From: Sphingomonas sp. Leaf339
GTDB lineage: Bacteria > Pseudomonadota > Alphaproteobacteria > Sphingomonadales > Sphingomonadaceae
Assembly: GCF_001426195.1 (NCBI RefSeq)
Contig: NZ_LMRS01000001.1
Span: 870,501-934,500 of the forward strand
Length of the DNA: 64,000 nt
Direction: 5' to 3'
Below are positions 41,987 to 54,831 of the stretch, piece after piece. The stretch's first letter is position 1. The number at the start of each line of letters is the position of its first letter. The notes beneath the pieces are model-generated. The model was not told where the DNA came from. It saw only the letters and a program-made list of their open reading frames with translations, and made no database searches. A program made the translations under genes and the position numbers.

Positions 41987-43501
41987 ATGTTCGAGAGCTT
42001 GAGCGACCGGCTTGGCGGCGTCTTCGACCGCCTGCGTGGCCGGGGCGCGCTGACCGAGGCGGATGTCCGCGCGGCGATGCGCGAGGTGCGCGTGGCGCTG
42101 CTCGAAGCCGACGTCGCGCTGCCTGTCGCGCGCGACTTCGTCGACAAGGTGACCGAACAGGCGATCGGCCAGAACGTCCTGCGGTCGGTCACGCCGGGTC
42201 AGCAAGTCGTCAAGATCGTCCACGATGCGCTGATCGCGATGCTGGGCGCCGACGAATCGTCGTTGCTGCTCGATGTCACGCCGCCCGCGGTCGTGATGAT
42301 GGTCGGCCTGCAGGGGTCGGGCAAGACGACCACGACCGCCAAGATCGCGAAACGCCTGACCCAGGGTTCCCTGACGGGTCGCGAGCGCAAGAAGGTGCTG
42401 ATGGCGTCGCTCGACGTCAATCGCCCCAATGCGCAGGAACAGCTGGCGACGCTCGGCGGCCAAGTCGATGTCGCGACGCTGCCGATCATCGCCGGCCAGC
42501 AGCCGGTCGAGATCGCCCGTCGCGCGATGCAGGCGGCCAAGTTGCAGGGCTATGACGTCCTGATGCTCGACACCGCCGGGCGTCTGCACGTCGATCAGGC
42601 GCTGATGGACGAGATGAAGGCGGTCGCCGACATCGCGCGCCCGCAGGAAATCCTGCTCGTCGTCGACTCGCTGACCGGTCAGGACGCGGTCAACGTTGCG
42701 CAGAACTTCTCGGATCAGGTGCCGCTGACCGGCATCGTGCTGACCCGGATGGACGGCGATGCGCGTGGCGGTGCCGCGCTGTCGATGCGCGCCGTCACGG
42801 GCAAGCCGATCAAGTTTGCCGGCACCGGCGAAAAGTTGGATGCGCTGGAGGCGTTCCATCCGGAACGCGTCGCCGGCCGTATCCTCGGCATGGGCGACGT
42901 CGTGTCGCTGGTCGAGCGCGCCGCCGAATCGATTCAGGTCGAAGACGCCGAGCGGATGGCCATGAAGATGGCCAAGGGCCAGTTCGACATGGAGGATCTG
43001 CGCGGTCAGCTGGCGCAGATGCGTCGGATGGGCGGGCTTGGCGCGCTGGCCGGCATGATGCCCGGCATGAAGAAGGCGCAAGGCGCGCTCGCCGCCCAGC
43101 CGGGCAGCGACAAGATGCTGATCCATATGGATGCGATGATCGGGTCGATGACCGCCAAGGAGCGCTCGAAGCCCGAACTCATCAACGCGAAGCGCAAGAT
43201 CCGCATCGCCAAGGGTTCGGGCACCACGGTTCAGGAGGTGAACAAGCTCCTGAAGATGCACCTCGAAATGTCCACCGCCATGAAGAAGATCAAGAAGATG
43301 GGCGGGCTGAAGGGCATGATGGCGATGCTGGGCAAGGGCGGCATGGGCGGCGGCATGGCCGGGCTCGGCAATGCCATCGGCGGCGCTGGGATGGGCGATC
43401 TGATGAGCAAGGCGGGGGGCGGGCTTCCCGGCCTCGGCGGTGGTGCCGATGGCATGCCCAAGCTGCCACCCGGCTTCGAAGGACTTCTCAAGAAGAAATA
43501 A
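41987..43501 (+). CDS. ffh: signal recognition particle protein Ffh
   Basis: A 504-residue GTPase binding SRP RNA and signal peptides. An N domain precedes the G domain ([70 protein letters not shown]). The methionine-rich M domain (about 330-450) and a Gly/Met-rich C-terminal tail follow. Its RNA partner is at 12759 in this window. It leads the ffh-rpsP-rimM series. Confidence 0.97.
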   Translation: MFESLSDRLGGVFDRLRGRGALTEADVRAAMREVRVALLEADVALPVARDFVDKVTEQAIGQNVLRSVTPGQQVVKIVHDALIAMLGADESSLLLDVTPPAVVMMVGLQGSGKTTTTAKIAKRLTQGSLTGRERKKVLMASLDVNRPNAQEQLATLGGQVDVATLPIIAGQQPVEIARRAMQAAKLQGYDVLMLDTAGRLHVDQALMDEMKAVADIARPQEILLVVDSLTGQDAVNVAQNFSDQVPLTGIVLTRMDGDARGGAALSMRAVTGKPIKFAGTGEKLDALEAFHPERVAGRILGMGDVVSLVERAAESIQVEDAERMAMKMAKGQFDMEDLRGQLAQMRRMGGLGALAGMMPGMKKAQGALAAQPGSDKMLIHMDAMIGSMTAKERSKPELINAKRKIRIAKGSGTTVQEVNKLLKMHLEMSTAMKKIKKMGGLKGMMAMLGKGGMGGGMAGLGNAIGGAGMGDLMSKAGGGLPGLGGGADGMPKLPPGFEGLLKKK

Positions 43502-43596
43502 CGACCTGCCCGATCCCGCTGCGGCGGCGAGAGGGCTTATCCAACCAACATGTCCCGGCGCGTGCCGGGACCACGATATCAAGAAGGAATAATATC

Positions 43597-44028
43597 ATGG
43601 CCATCAGCATTCGTCTGTCGCGCGGCGGCTCCAAGAAGCGCCCGTACTACCGCATCGTCGTCGCCGACGCGCGCGCCCCGCGCGATGGCAAGTTCATCGA
43701 GAAGATCGGCAACTACAACCCGCTGCTTGCCAAGGATGCCGAGAACCGCGTCGTGCTCGATGCCGACCGTGCGAAGCATTGGCTGTCGGTCGGCGCACAG
43801 CCCACCGACCGCGTTGCCCGTTTCCTCGATGCCGCCGGCCTGCGTGAGCGTGCCGCTCGCCAGAACCCGAACAAGGGCAAGCCCGGCGAAAAGGCCACCG
43901 AGCGCGCCGACGAGCGGGCCGAAAAGGTGAAGGCAGCCGAGGAAGCCGCCGCCGCCGCCAAGGCCGCGCCGGCCGCTGAGCCGGAAGCCGAGACGACTGA
44001 GGCACCTGCCGAAGCGACCGCCGAGTAA
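43597..44028 (+). CDS. rpsP: 30S ribosomal protein S16 with Ala/Glu-rich tail
   Basis: The first 80 or so residues are a standard S16 ([26 protein letters not shown]..., [23 protein letters not shown] segment). The remaining roughly 60 residues form a charged Ala/Glu/Lys tail, as in many alphaproteobacterial S16 proteins (143 residues against 82 in E. coli). It precedes rimM in the usual order. Confidence 0.97.
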   Translation: MAISIRLSRGGSKKRPYYRIVVADARAPRDGKFIEKIGNYNPLLAKDAENRVVLDADRAKHWLSVGAQPTDRVARFLDAAGLRERAARQNPNKGKPGEKATERADERAEKVKAAEEAAAAAKAAPAAEPEAETTEAPAEATAE

Positions 44029-44079
44029 GCAGCCGATCCGCGTCATCATGCGTTATCCCGCTATCCAGCAGGAGCACGC

Positions 44080-44232
44080 ATGATGACGATGGATACGAAC
44101 CCCACCCCCGACCCCCGCACTGCGCCCGACGACATGGAGGACGCAACGAACAAGGGTCGATCGGCCGAGCAGCCCGCCGAGGGCGGCGATGGTACGCCTC
44201 CGGAGAATGATGGCTCCCCCCACCAACGCTGA
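44080..44232 (+). CDS. possible small acidic protein between rpsP and rimM (50 aa)
   Basis: A 50-codon ORF with GGAG five bases before its ATG. It is rich in Pro, Asp, Glu and Gly (for example TNPTPDPRTAPDDMED) and has no hydrophobic core, so any product would be disordered. It overlaps the rimM start by about 23 bases in another frame. It may be a coupling leader for rimM or only non-coding spacer. Low certainty. Confidence 0.35.
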   Translation: MMTMDTNPTPDPRTAPDDMEDATNKGRSAEQPAEGGDGTPPENDGSPHQR

Positions 44233-44704
44233 TCCAACGCAGCCTGTCACGCTAGCCGCCGTCATCGGCGCGCACGGTATCGCAGGTGAGGTGCGCCTGA
44301 AGGTCTTCGCGGAGGACTTCGGTGCGCACCACAGCTTTAACGACGGCGCTCTGACCCTCACGTCGTTACGCCATGGCGGCAACGGTGCGATCGCTCGCTT
44401 TACGCAGGTGAAGGATCGCACTGCGGCCGAGGCGCTGCGCGGCACCACTCTCACCGTCCCGCGTGGTGCCTTGCCGCCGTTGGGTGAGGGCGAATATTAT
44501 CACGCCGATCTGCTTGGCCTCATGGCTGTGACGCCAGAAGGCGAACTGCTCGGCACCGTCATCGCCGTCGACAATTTCGGGGCAGGGGATGTCATCGAGA
44601 TTGAACGGCCGACCGGGAAGCGTTTCATGGTGCCGATGCGGCCGGAGGCGGTGCCTGAGTGGTCACCGGAACGATTGGTAATCGAACCGCTATTCGTAGA
44701 ATGA
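44210..44704 (+). CDS. rimM: ribosome maturation factor RimM
   Basis: A 164-residue protein. The N-terminal RimM domain begins VTLAAVIGAHGIAGEVRLKVF, and the C-terminal PRC-barrel has EGEYYHADLLGLMAVTP and GAGDVIEIERPTGKRFMVPM. It binds S19 and helps 30S maturation. Starts at 44207 or 44210 fit the homologues; an upstream ATG at 44189 is less likely. The following trmD is separated by two unrelated genes. Confidence 0.94.
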   Translation: MAPPTNADPTQPVTLAAVIGAHGIAGEVRLKVFAEDFGAHHSFNDGALTLTSLRHGGNGAIARFTQVKDRTAAEALRGTTLTVPRGALPPLGEGEYYHADLLGLMAVTPEGELLGTVIAVDNFGAGDVIEIERPTGKRFMVPMRPEAVPEWSPERLVIEPLFVE

Positions 44705-44719
44705 GTTGGCCTCGACCGA

Positions 44720-45472
44720 TTAACCGGAGTGGCTGAATAGGTCTGCTTGGAGATGCAGATAGCGCTGATTGAAATCTCCGATGCTGCGCAATTGCTCCCA
44801 TCCGGGAAAATTGATCTTCCGCTTCGTGCGTGAGATCAGACCGCCGATTTCCAACTCCTTCAGCATCCGGTTCACATGAACTGATGTGAGGCCCAGCGCG
44901 TCGCCCAGCCGCTCCTGCGTCATCGGCAGAACGTAGCCATACTCGTCAATCAGGTCGGCCGCTTCCAATCGCGCGCCAAGCTCGCAGAGCAGATGTGCCG
45001 TACGTGTAAGCGCATTCCGGCGTCCGACATTGACGATCCATTCGCGGGAAATCGCTGTCTCCGCCAGCATGTTGGCGAACAGCGCATGTCCCACCGCCGG
45101 CCGGGTCTTGACCAGATGTTGCAGGTCGGCCCGCGCGATCACTGCGATATCGCCGCGCGTCAACATCTGGACGCTGTGATCTGCGACGTCGAGCGCCAGA
45201 TAGTGCAGATCGATCGGATCACCGGGAATATGCAGCGCGACGATCTGCTGCGTCCCGTCGCCGGTCAGCTTCTGGCGAAAGGCGAAACCGGCCATCAGCA
45301 CGAAACATGATCCCGGCCGCTCGGCTTCCCGGATCACATAGGTTGATGCCTCCAGGGTCCGTACCGTGACCGGTAACGCGGCCATCAACCGGCAATCATC
45401 GGCATCTAGTGGGGCGCGCAGCGAAAGATTCCGAATCAGCGACTGCAGAGGATTCGGAGGAGCACTCATCAT
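44720..45472 (-). CDS. Crp/Fnr-family transcriptional regulator
   Basis: A 250-residue regulator with an N-terminal cyclic-nucleotide-binding-like beta-roll (RLMAALPVTVRTLEASTYVIREAERPGSCFVLMAGFAFRQ) and a C-terminal winged helix (MTQERLGDALGLTSVHVNRMLKELE). No cysteine quartet for an Fe-S cluster is visible, so it is not a classical FNR. The ligand is unknown. It is convergent with rimM, 15 bases apart. The start was chosen at the MMSAPP pair; the upstream reading is implausible. Confidence 0.87.
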   Translation of the reverse strand: MMSAPPNPLQSLIRNLSLRAPLDADDCRLMAALPVTVRTLEASTYVIREAERPGSCFVLMAGFAFRQKLTGDGTQQIVALHIPGDPIDLHYLALDVADHSVQMLTRGDIAVIARADLQHLVKTRPAVGHALFANMLAETAISREWIVNVGRRNALTRTAHLLCELGARLEAADLIDEYGYVLPMTQERLGDALGLTSVHVNRMLKELEIGGLISRTKRKINFPGWEQLRSIGDFNQRYLHLQADLFSHSG

Positions 45473-45865
45473 TATTTCCCGCGTAAGGGCGGGAGCACGA
45501 AGCATCTCTCGGTCGCCAAAGCCCGGATATCCGTTCAGCGATGAACGTCCATAACATGTCCGCGCGACGGCTCGGCAAACAAAAGTCTGATGCAGTATCT
45601 TAACATGGACCAATTGTTCGGGCAGCATAGATGTCGAAAATGGATGGCGCCTAATATCGTATCGCTAGCGGCAAGTATGGCGGGAGATTTTCCTAGTTAA
45701 AGCAATGGCATCCACGGTATTCATGCCATTCGTGATATCGAAGTCAGTCACCCGGTTGACTGGCCGGCGACCGCGACCATCACATCGGGATAATTCATCG
45801 ATCGACGTCAACGATGACGAGCTGCGAAGGTTTTCGGATGCGATTTCCAGATCCAAAAACGGCCG
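45473..45865. other. 393-base region without a supported gene, lower GC
   Basis: The upstream region of the Crp-type gene and the downstream region of the flavoprotein gene. It is visibly richer in A and T than its surroundings. Short ORFs present here have no ribosome site and odd composition, so I do not call them. It may hold remnants of the event that placed these two genes here. Confidence 0.5.
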
Positions 45866-46822
45866 TCAGCGCCTGATCGGCCGCTGATCCCCCAGCATGT
45901 TGCGGATCGTGGTGGCCGCGACGCCTGCCTCACCCATAGCGTGACTGATCTGGTCGAGCCCCTTCACCACATCCCCGGCCGCGAACAGGCCGGGGATCGA
46001 GGTGCGCTGGTGATCGTCGACTTCCAGGCATCCCTCCGCGGTTGCGCGCGCGCCGGCCGCTACGGCCAACTCGGACCGGATCACCGATCCCATCGCCGGA
46101 TACACACTGTCGAACGACATTCGGCCCGCCGCCGTGTCGAACACGAAGCGGTCGCCCTCGATCGCAAAGCCGCCGCAAGGTCCGGCGATCCGCACGATGC
46201 CCGCATCGTCCAGTGCGGCGGCGCACGCATCGTCCAGCGCCATGTCGGCATCCGGGCTGACCAGCGTCACGTCCCGTGTGTAACCGCGCAGGAACAGCGC
46301 CTCCTTCATGCCATGCTGCCCCTTGCCGACGATGCCGACGCGTTTGTCTGTCACCTCATATCCATCGCAGATCGGGCAATAGCGTAACAGGCCAGCACCC
46401 AAGGCGCGGCTGTGCAGTCCGGCATCCATCTCGGGCCGATTGTTGACGACCCCTGTCGCCAGCAACACCGATCGTGTCCTGACGCTGCGAGCGCCGATGC
46501 GTACTATAAAGCCATCGCCATCGGGCTCGATCGCCGTCACCGTCGCCTCTTCGCGCACCGCGCCAAATCGCTGTGCCTGTTCCTGCATCAGGCGCAGCAG
46601 ATCCTGGCCGGGGATGCCATCGGGATAACCGGCATGATTATTGGTGCGCGGTATCCACGCGGCGCGGCTGTTACCTGAATCGAACAGCCGGATTTTCAGC
46701 CAGAACCTGGCCAGATAGATCGCCGCCGTCAGGCCTGCCGGCCCCGCACCGATGATGACGCAGTCATCCACGCCCTCTTGCGCTGGCCCCGCGTCGGGGG
46801 AATGGGGAGCCATGACGTTCAT
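45866..46822 (-). CDS. thioredoxin-reductase-like FAD oxidoreductase
   Basis: A 318-residue flavoprotein with the FAD motif [19 protein letters not shown], the redox pair CPICDGYE in the NADPH domain, the modified [16 protein letters not shown] dinucleotide motif and C-terminal [22 protein letters not shown]. It is TrxB-like, but divergent from the trxB at 528. It could be a ferredoxin- or bacilliredoxin-type reductase. The start at 46822 is backed by AGGA; a start at 46813 would overlap the trmD ATG as CATG. Confidence 0.86.
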   Translation of the reverse strand: MNVMAPHSPDAGPAQEGVDDCVIIGAGPAGLTAAIYLARFWLKIRLFDSGNSRAAWIPRTNNHAGYPDGIPGQDLLRLMQEQAQRFGAVREEATVTAIEPDGDGFIVRIGARSVRTRSVLLATGVVNNRPEMDAGLHSRALGAGLLRYCPICDGYEVTDKRVGIVGKGQHGMKEALFLRGYTRDVTLVSPDADMALDDACAAALDDAGIVRIAGPCGGFAIEGDRFVFDTAAGRMSFDSVYPAMGSVIRSELAVAAGARATAEGCLEVDDHQRTSIPGLFAAGDVVKGLDQISHAMGEAGVAATTIRNMLGDQRPIRR

Positions 46823-47555
46823 CGCGCAAGTCCTGACGCTGTATCCCGAGATGTTTCCCGGTCCGCTTGGCCTGTCCATCGCGGGTCGTGCGCTTAACGA
46901 AGGACGGTGGCGGTGTGATCCGTTGCAGATTCGAGACTTCGCCACCGACCGCCACCGTTCCGTAGACGACACGCCGGCGGGGGGCGGGGCCGGCATGGTG
47001 CTGCGTGCCGACGTGGTGGCGCGCGCGGTCGATCATGCCGCCTCCGCCGCGCCCGGCCTGCCGCTGCTGGCGATGACGCCGCGTGGCGTGCCCTTGTCGC
47101 AGGAGCGGGTGAGGGCATTGGCGGCCGGCCCTGGCCTTACCGTGTTGTGCGGGCGGTTCGAAGGGTTCGACGAGCGGCTGTTAGAGGCGCGCGGGATCGA
47201 ACAGGTGTCGATCGGCGACTATATCCTGTCCGGCGGCGAGATGGGGGCGCTGGTCCTGCTCGATGCTTGCGTCCGGCTGCTGCCTGGGGTAATGGGCGCG
47301 CCTTCCAGTGGGGATGACGAGAGCTTCGAAAGTGGCCTGCTCGAATATCCGCACTACACCCGCCCCTATGAATGGGAAGGGCGCACGATCCCCGAAGTGC
47401 TGCGATCGGGGGATCATGCGAAGATCGCGGCCTGGCGAAAGTCAAAGGCAGAGATCGATACACGGCTACGGAGGCCGGACCTGTGGGAGCGCCATGAGGG
47501 CGCTCGGGTCCGATCTCCCTCTGGCGCGCGGCACGATGAGGATTTGAAGACATGA
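46812..47555 (+). CDS. trmD: tRNA (guanine-N1-)-methyltransferase
   Basis: A 247-residue SPOUT methyltransferase making m1G37. It shows [61 protein letters not shown] and [11 protein letters not shown], all typical TrmD trefoil-knot motifs. It normally follows rimM directly; here two genes on the other strand intervene. It overlaps rplS by ATGA. Confidence 0.96.
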   Translation: MTFIAQVLTLYPEMFPGPLGLSIAGRALNEGRWRCDPLQIRDFATDRHRSVDDTPAGGGAGMVLRADVVARAVDHAASAAPGLPLLAMTPRGVPLSQERVRALAAGPGLTVLCGRFEGFDERLLEARGIEQVSIGDYILSGGEMGALVLLDACVRLLPGVMGAPSSGDDESFESGLLEYPHYTRPYEWEGRTIPEVLRSGDHAKIAAWRKSKAEIDTRLRRPDLWERHEGARVRSPSGARHDEDLKT

Positions 47556-47944
47556 ACCTGATCCAGACGCTCGAAGCCGAGCAGATCGCCAAGCTGACCG
47601 AAAAGCGCGCAATCCCCGAATTCCGCGCCGGCGACACGCTGCGCGTCGGCGTGAAGGTGGTCGAGGGTGAGCGTACCCGCGTCCAGGCCTATGAGGGCGT
47701 GTGCATCGCGCGCTCGAACAAGGGCATGGGTTCCAGCTTCACCGTGCGCAAGATTTCGTTCGGTGAGGGTGTTGAGCGCGTGTTCCCGCTGTATTCGCCG
47801 AACATCGATTCGATCGACGTCGTCCGCAAGGGCGCCGTGCGTCGCGCGAAGCTGTATTATCTGCGTGGTCGTACCGGCAAGTCGGCTCGTATCGCCGAGC
47901 GCCGCGACACGCGTCCGGCCAAGGGCACGGCCGCAGCCGAGTAA
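47552..47944 (+). CDS. rplS: 50S ribosomal protein L19
   Basis: A 130-residue L19 ([79 protein letters not shown]). It starts within the trmD stop codon and is followed by a strong terminator. Confidence 0.97.
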   Translation: MNLIQTLEAEQIAKLTEKRAIPEFRAGDTLRVGVKVVEGERTRVQAYEGVCIARSNKGMGSSFTVRKISFGEGVERVFPLYSPNIDSIDVVRKGAVRRAKLYYLRGRTGKSARIAERRDTRPAKGTAAAE

Positions 47945-47967
47945 CATCGGTTGTCGATGGCTTAGGG

Positions 47968-48004
47968 AAAGGGCGCGAAGGCTTCGGCCTCCGCGCCCTT
48001 TTTC
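47968..48004 (+). terminator. rho-independent terminator of trmD-rplS
   Basis: AAAGGGCGCGAAGGC and the complementary arm GCCTCCGCGCCCTTT around a short TTCG loop, followed by TTTTTCT. Confidence 0.9.
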
Positions 48005-48076
48005 TATTTGCACCATCCGACTGCTGATTAACAAAATAAAGCGAACGGCCTTTGCCGCTATTCGCGGTTTTGTCGA

Positions 48077-48808
48077 TCAGCGAAAACGGCGGAGGAACGC
48101 GACGATGTCGCGAACGACCGGCACCCGGTCATGCCAACGCAGGTCATGAACGTCGGTCCGCGATGCCCGCTGATGACCCAGTTCCGGATTGGCCACCAGG
48201 GTCAACATGTGGGTATGGTTGGCGCGGAACCAGCTATAGGCACCATCGACATGCATGGGCCCACCTTCCGGACTGCCGGCGGGGCGGCCCAACATCGCCG
48301 TAAAGTACTTCGTCAGCATCGCAATCGCATCGCCGCGCACGACGATGAAATGACTACCCATCATGCCGGCATCCGGGTCAGCGTCGAACACCGGCTCTGG
48401 CCTCACTTGCTCCAGACCGTCGCCATATTTCAGAACACCGCCATAGAAAATCGACCATGGCTGTTTGTTCGCTGCGGCAACAGCAGAGCTGATTTGGCCA
48501 ATCTCCTCGGCCGAAAAGCTCAGGTCATCCTCCAGGATCGTCACGGACGGCAAATTGTCCGCTACAGCCGCCTCTAAGATACCGAGATGGCTGAGAAAGC
48601 ATCCACGCGCCCCGATTGTCGGGAAATCGCCCGCCTCATCGGGGCGGGCCGCGACCTCGAACCGGATATCACCACCGATCGCCAGTCCCAGTTCTGCAAG
48701 CTCGTGCTCCATCTCGCGACGCCGGTCGGTCCGGCTCGCGAGATTGATGATGCGGATATTGGGCGACAAGCTCAGCAACGCCTGCCCGGCGTCTCGTCCT
48801 ACCGTCAT
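48077..48808 (-). CDS. glycosyltransferase family 25 protein
   Basis: A 243-residue GT25 (LPS/lipooligosaccharide galactosyltransferase type). RIINLASRTDRRREME is the donor-site motif. RGCFLSHLGILEAAV and the metal-binding TILEDDLSF follow. The C-terminal part has HVDGAYSWFRANHT. It would add a sugar to a cell-surface glycan. It stands alone between rplS and rpoD; no other glycan genes are near. Confidence 0.87.
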   Translation of the reverse strand: MTVGRDAGQALLSLSPNIRIINLASRTDRRREMEHELAELGLAIGGDIRFEVAARPDEAGDFPTIGARGCFLSHLGILEAAVADNLPSVTILEDDLSFSAEEIGQISSAVAAANKQPWSIFYGGVLKYGDGLEQVRPEPVFDADPDAGMMGSHFIVVRGDAIAMLTKYFTAMLGRPAGSPEGGPMHVDGAYSWFRANHTHMLTLVANPELGHQRASRTDVHDLRWHDRVPVVRDIVAFLRRFR

Positions 48809-48837
48809 GACGTCGATACCCCCCGGTTCGTTTCCGA

Positions 48838-50870
<2,033 letters not shown>

Positions 50871-50871
<1 letters not shown>

Positions 50872-52754
50872 CAATTACCCTCAGATCCCAACGATCGGGC
50901 GTCTTCGTTCGACTGACATAGGTTTGCAAGTCGCATTTCCAACGCCTGTTTCTCTTTCACCAGTGCCACTTGCCGTTCAAACGCCTCATCAGTGAAGCGT
51001 GTCTGCATCGCCTGGGTCGCCTGTGCGAGCTGGGCGTCCACCTCGGGCCGGGCGATCAGGATGGCGATCGCCTCGTCGAGGTCTTCACGGGCACGGGTTT
51101 CATCACCCAGTCTTTGCGTGAACGTATAGGGCATGGCATCGGCCCGCAGGAGATCGGTGGCGACCTCCCCGAAACCTGACCTTGCCAATATGGTGACGAG
51201 GTGCGCGCTATCAAGCGCGTTTGCTTTGCGCCTGTCCTCCAGTGCCAAGTCGACCACCGCCTCAAATAATCGCCCAAGCGCGCCATCGGCCAAACGGAGG
51301 CTGCCAAGAACCTCCATATGCCGGGCGATCTCCGCAGGGTGACGGATCAAACCAGCGAGCACCGCCTTCGCAAGAACCGGGTCGATGCCGGTATCTCGTA
51401 CTGCCTTGGCTTCGCTGGTAACGGGCCCGCTGGTGATCGCCGGACCCGGCCGCCATGGCTGCTTGCCGCGCTGGAACGGGACGAAGGGTTTGCGCTGGGG
51501 TGTGAAATGCGTGTCGCACCGGCGGCGGAAGTCGGATTGGTATTCCGACCGCACCGAAGCATCGGCGATACCCGCCGCCAGTTCGCCCAGCCGCCGCTTC
51601 AGCCCCGCGCGTTGTTCGGGCGTATCGAGCGGTTCGGCGGCCAGTTCTGCTTGCCAAAGGCGATCGACCAACGGCTGCGGTTCGGCGAGCAACTTCTCCA
51701 TCGCCGCCGCGCCGCCGGCCTTCACCAGATCGTCCGGGTCCTGCCCCTGTGGCAGCGTCACGAATGACAGGCTGCGACCCGGCGCCAGCATCGGCAGCGC
51801 CCGGTGCGCGGCGCGCAGCGCAGCCTTCTGCCCGGCCGCATCCCCGTCGAAACACAGGATCGGCACGTCGACCATTCGCCACAGACGCTCCAGTTGCGCC
51901 TCGGTCAGCGCGGTGCCGAGCGGCGCGACGGCCTCACCGATGCCGGCCTGCGCCAGCGCGATGACGTCCATATACCCCTCGACCACCAATACCCGGTCGG
52001 CCTTGCGCGCGGCGGAAGCGGCGCGATCGAGGTTGTAGAGCGTGCGGCCCTTGTCGAAGAGCGGGGTGTCGGGGGAATTCAGATATTTCGGTTCGCCCTG
52101 ATCCAGGATGCGGCCACCGAACGCGATCGTCCGGCCACGCGCATCGCGGATCGGGATCATCAGGCGGCCGCGGAACCGGTCGTACGGCTGCTTGCCCTCG
52201 ACCTGGATCAACATGCCGGATTCGACCAGCATCGGGTCGCCATAGTCCTTCAGCGCGGTCTTCAGCTTGCCGCGCGAATCGGGTGCGAAGCCCATGCCAA
52301 AGGTGCGCGCCGTCTCCGCCGAGATACCGCGCCGGTCGAGCAGCGCCCGCGCCTCGGTGCCGGCCAGCCCGTTCAATTGTTCGGTGAACCATGCCGCCGC
52401 GTCGGTCATTGCCTCGTGCAGGCCCTTGGCGCGTTCGGCCTTGGCGGCGGACTGGCGATCCATCGCGGGCAGTTCCATGCCGGCGGTCTGGGCCAGTTCC
52501 TTCACAGCATCCATGAACGGCAGGCCGCGCTGGTCGGTCATCCACCGGATCGCGTCGCCATGCGCGGAACAGCCAAAGCAGTGATAGAAGCCCTTGTCGT
52601 CGTTGACGTAGAAGCTGGGCGTCTTCTCGTTATGGAAGGGGCAGCAACCGCGCATCTCGCGGCCGGCCTTTTGCAATTTGGTGGTTTTGCCGATCAACGC
52701 CGACAACGACGTGCGCGCGCGCAGTTCGTCGAGAAAGGCGGGTGAGAGGCTCAT
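50871..52754 (-). CDS. dnaG: DNA primase
   Basis: A 627-residue primase. The N-terminal zinc domain has [13 protein letters not shown] and [11 protein letters not shown]. The TOPRIM catalytic core has [15 protein letters not shown] and [13 protein letters not shown]. The C-terminal DnaB-binding part is less conserved. It makes RNA primers at the replication fork and is translationally coupled to rpoD. Confidence 0.97.
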
Positions 52755-52842
52755 GCGCGCTTTATAACGCCTATGTCGGGTTTACGGCAGAAGAGCAACC
52801 ATTCCCTTAATTCCCCTCCCGCTCGCGAGAGGGGCGTTTTCC

Positions 52843-53310
52843 TTACGCCAAAGCGGCCTTCACCAATCCACTCGCCATGCTCATATCCAGCGCCGTCGCA
52901 TGGCGCGCCTTCAGCTCCGCCATCACCCGGCCCATGTCCTTCATCCCCGTGGCCCCCAGATCGGCCTTGATCGCCTCGATCGCCGCGCTGGTTTCTTCGT
53001 CGGTCAGGCGCGTCGGCAGGAAGCGTTCGATCACCGCGACCTCGGCCATTTCCGCCGCGGCCAGCTCGGGCCGGTTGCCCTGTTCGTACATCGCGAACGA
53101 TTCGCGGCGCTGCTTCACCATTTTCTGCAGCACCTCGACGACCAGCGCGTCGTCGTCGGCGGGGGCCACGCCTTCGCGGCTTTGCGGGGCACGGGCCTCG
53201 ATGTCGCGATTCTTCAGCGCGGCCTGAATCAGGCTCACGGCGGCGCGGGTTTCCTTGTCGCCGGCCTTCATGGCGGCGATCTGGGCGGATTTGATGTCGT
53301 CTCGAATCAT
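52843..53310 (-). CDS. GatB/YqeY domain protein
   Basis: A 155-residue YqeY-type protein (MIRDDIKSAQIAAMKAGDKETRAAVSLIQAALKNRDIEAR; LPTRLTDEE; GATGMKDMGRVMAELKARHA). It resembles the tail domain of GatB and may bind tRNA, but has no proven function. It often sits near dnaG-rpoD, as here, and is divergent from carA. Confidence 0.92.
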   Translation of the reverse strand: MIRDDIKSAQIAAMKAGDKETRAAVSLIQAALKNRDIEARAPQSREGVAPADDDALVVEVLQKMVKQRRESFAMYEQGNRPELAAAEMAEVAVIERFLPTRLTDEETSAAIEAIKADLGATGMKDMGRVMAELKARHATALDMSMASGLVKAALA

Positions 53311-53405
53311 GATGCGCGGCCCATAGCAGATTGACGGCGAGGGTGGGCGTCTTTAGCGGGCGGGGCTTAGCGACATCGCTGATCCAAAGGAGTGCCCGCC
53401 GCATC

Positions 53406-54599
53406 ATGGCCGACGCCACGACATTTGCCGCGCCCGTCGCATCCGCGCCCCCGCAGCCAGAGGGCGCGACCGGCGTTCTCGTCCTCGCCAATGGTGACGT
53501 GATCTGGGGCCGTGGCTTCGGCGCCGAGGGGGAAGCGGTCGGTGAGGTGTGCTTCCACACCGCGATGACCGGCTATCAGGAGATCATGACCGACCCGTCT
53601 TTCGCGGGCCAGATGATTACCTTCACCTTCCCGCATATCGGCAATGTCGGCGCGAATCCCGACGATGTGGAGGCGGATGCCACCCACGCGCTGGGTATGA
53701 TCGTACGCGAATACCCGACCGCGCCGTCAAGCTTCCGCGCGATGGAGAATCTCGACGGCTGGATGCGCCGCCATGCGCGCATTGGTCTCGCCGGTATCGA
53801 CACACGCGCTTTGACACGGCGGATCAGAACGGGCGGTGCGCCGAACGGCGTGATCGCTCATTCGGCGACGGGGACGTTCGATCTCGCCCTGCTGCTTGAT
53901 ATGGCGCGCAGTTGGCCGGGTCTGGAGGGCATGGACCTCGCCAAGACCGTATCGACCGAAACGCATTATGGCTGGCAGGGCGGCCTCTGGCGCCTCGGTT
54001 TCGGTTATGCGGACGACGAACAGGGCGATCGCCCGCACGTCGTGGCGCTGGATTATGGCAGCAAGCGCAATATCTTCCGCAACCTCGTTCAGGCGGGCGC
54101 GAAGGTGTCCGTCCTTCCCGCCACCGCCAGTTTCGATCAGGTGATGGCGCTCAAGCCCGATGGCATCTTCCTGTCGAACGGTCCCGGCGATCCCGCTGCG
54201 ACCGGCGAATATGCCGTGCCGGTGATCCGCCAGTTGCTGGATACCAAGCTGCCGCTGTTCGGTATCTGCCTTGGTCACCAGCTACTCGGTCTCGCGGTCG
54301 GCGCGACGACGACCAAGATGTTCCAGGGCCATCGCGGCGCGAACCACCCCGTCCAGCGTCGGAGCGACGGTGCGGTCGAGATCACCAGCATGAACCACGG
54401 CTTCTCGGTCGAACGCGACAGCCTGCCCGCCGGCGTGACGGAGACGCATGTGTCGCTGTTCGATGGCTCCAACGCGGGTCTGGAGATCGACGGTGGCCGG
54501 GCGTTCTCGGTGCAGTATCACCCCGAGGCATCGCCGGGGCCGCAAGACAGCTTCTATCTGTTCGAGCGGTTTGTAACCTCGCTGAAGGACGCGACCTGA
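53406..54599 (+). CDS. carA: carbamoyl-phosphate synthase small subunit
   Basis: A 397-residue glutamine amidotransferase subunit. The N-terminal CarA domain has VCFHTAMTGYQEIMTDPSFAGQ and HIGNVGANPDD. The class I glutaminase has the catalytic Cys in FGICLGHQLLG and the His/Glu in QYHPEASPGP. It supplies ammonia to CarB for arginine and pyrimidine synthesis. Its stop overlaps the start of a 77-codon ORF lying before carB. Confidence 0.97.
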   Translation: MADATTFAAPVASAPPQPEGATGVLVLANGDVIWGRGFGAEGEAVGEVCFHTAMTGYQEIMTDPSFAGQMITFTFPHIGNVGANPDDVEADATHALGMIVREYPTAPSSFRAMENLDGWMRRHARIGLAGIDTRALTRRIRTGGAPNGVIAHSATGTFDLALLLDMARSWPGLEGMDLAKTVSTETHYGWQGGLWRLGFGYADDEQGDRPHVVALDYGSKRNIFRNLVQAGAKVSVLPATASFDQVMALKPDGIFLSNGPGDPAATGEYAVPVIRQLLDTKLPLFGICLGHQLLGLAVGATTTKMFQGHRGANHPVQRRSDGAVEITSMNHGFSVERDSLPAGVTETHVSLFDGSNAGLEIDGGRAFSVQYHPEASPGPQDSFYLFERFVTSLKDAT

Positions 54600-54831
54600 T
54601 GCTGGAGGTCGCTCGCTTCCGTATCAAACTAGATTGCGTTGGAGCGGCCTTGCGTGATTTTCGACGTGCAGTTGATAAGCCGGTGGTCGTTACACCTCGT
54701 CACGATGGTGCAGCCCTGATCGAATCTCCTCACCGTCTTTATCCAGACGCTTCGGTGAGTGCCGGCGTTTTTTGCATTGAACACTCCCCGATCATCGGCG
54801 TGATCGGCGGCTCGCCTTTCGAGGACAACTA

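Noticed and set aside
41969..43582. Open reading frame of 537 codons on the minus strand opposite ffh
   Set aside because: Antisense to a certain gene. The translation is His/Arg/Gly-rich with no domain, as expected for the shadow frame of high-GC coding DNA.
45705..45887. 60-codon ORF in the AT-richer gap
   Set aside because: No ribosome site, no conserved pattern, and it runs into the opposite flavoprotein gene.
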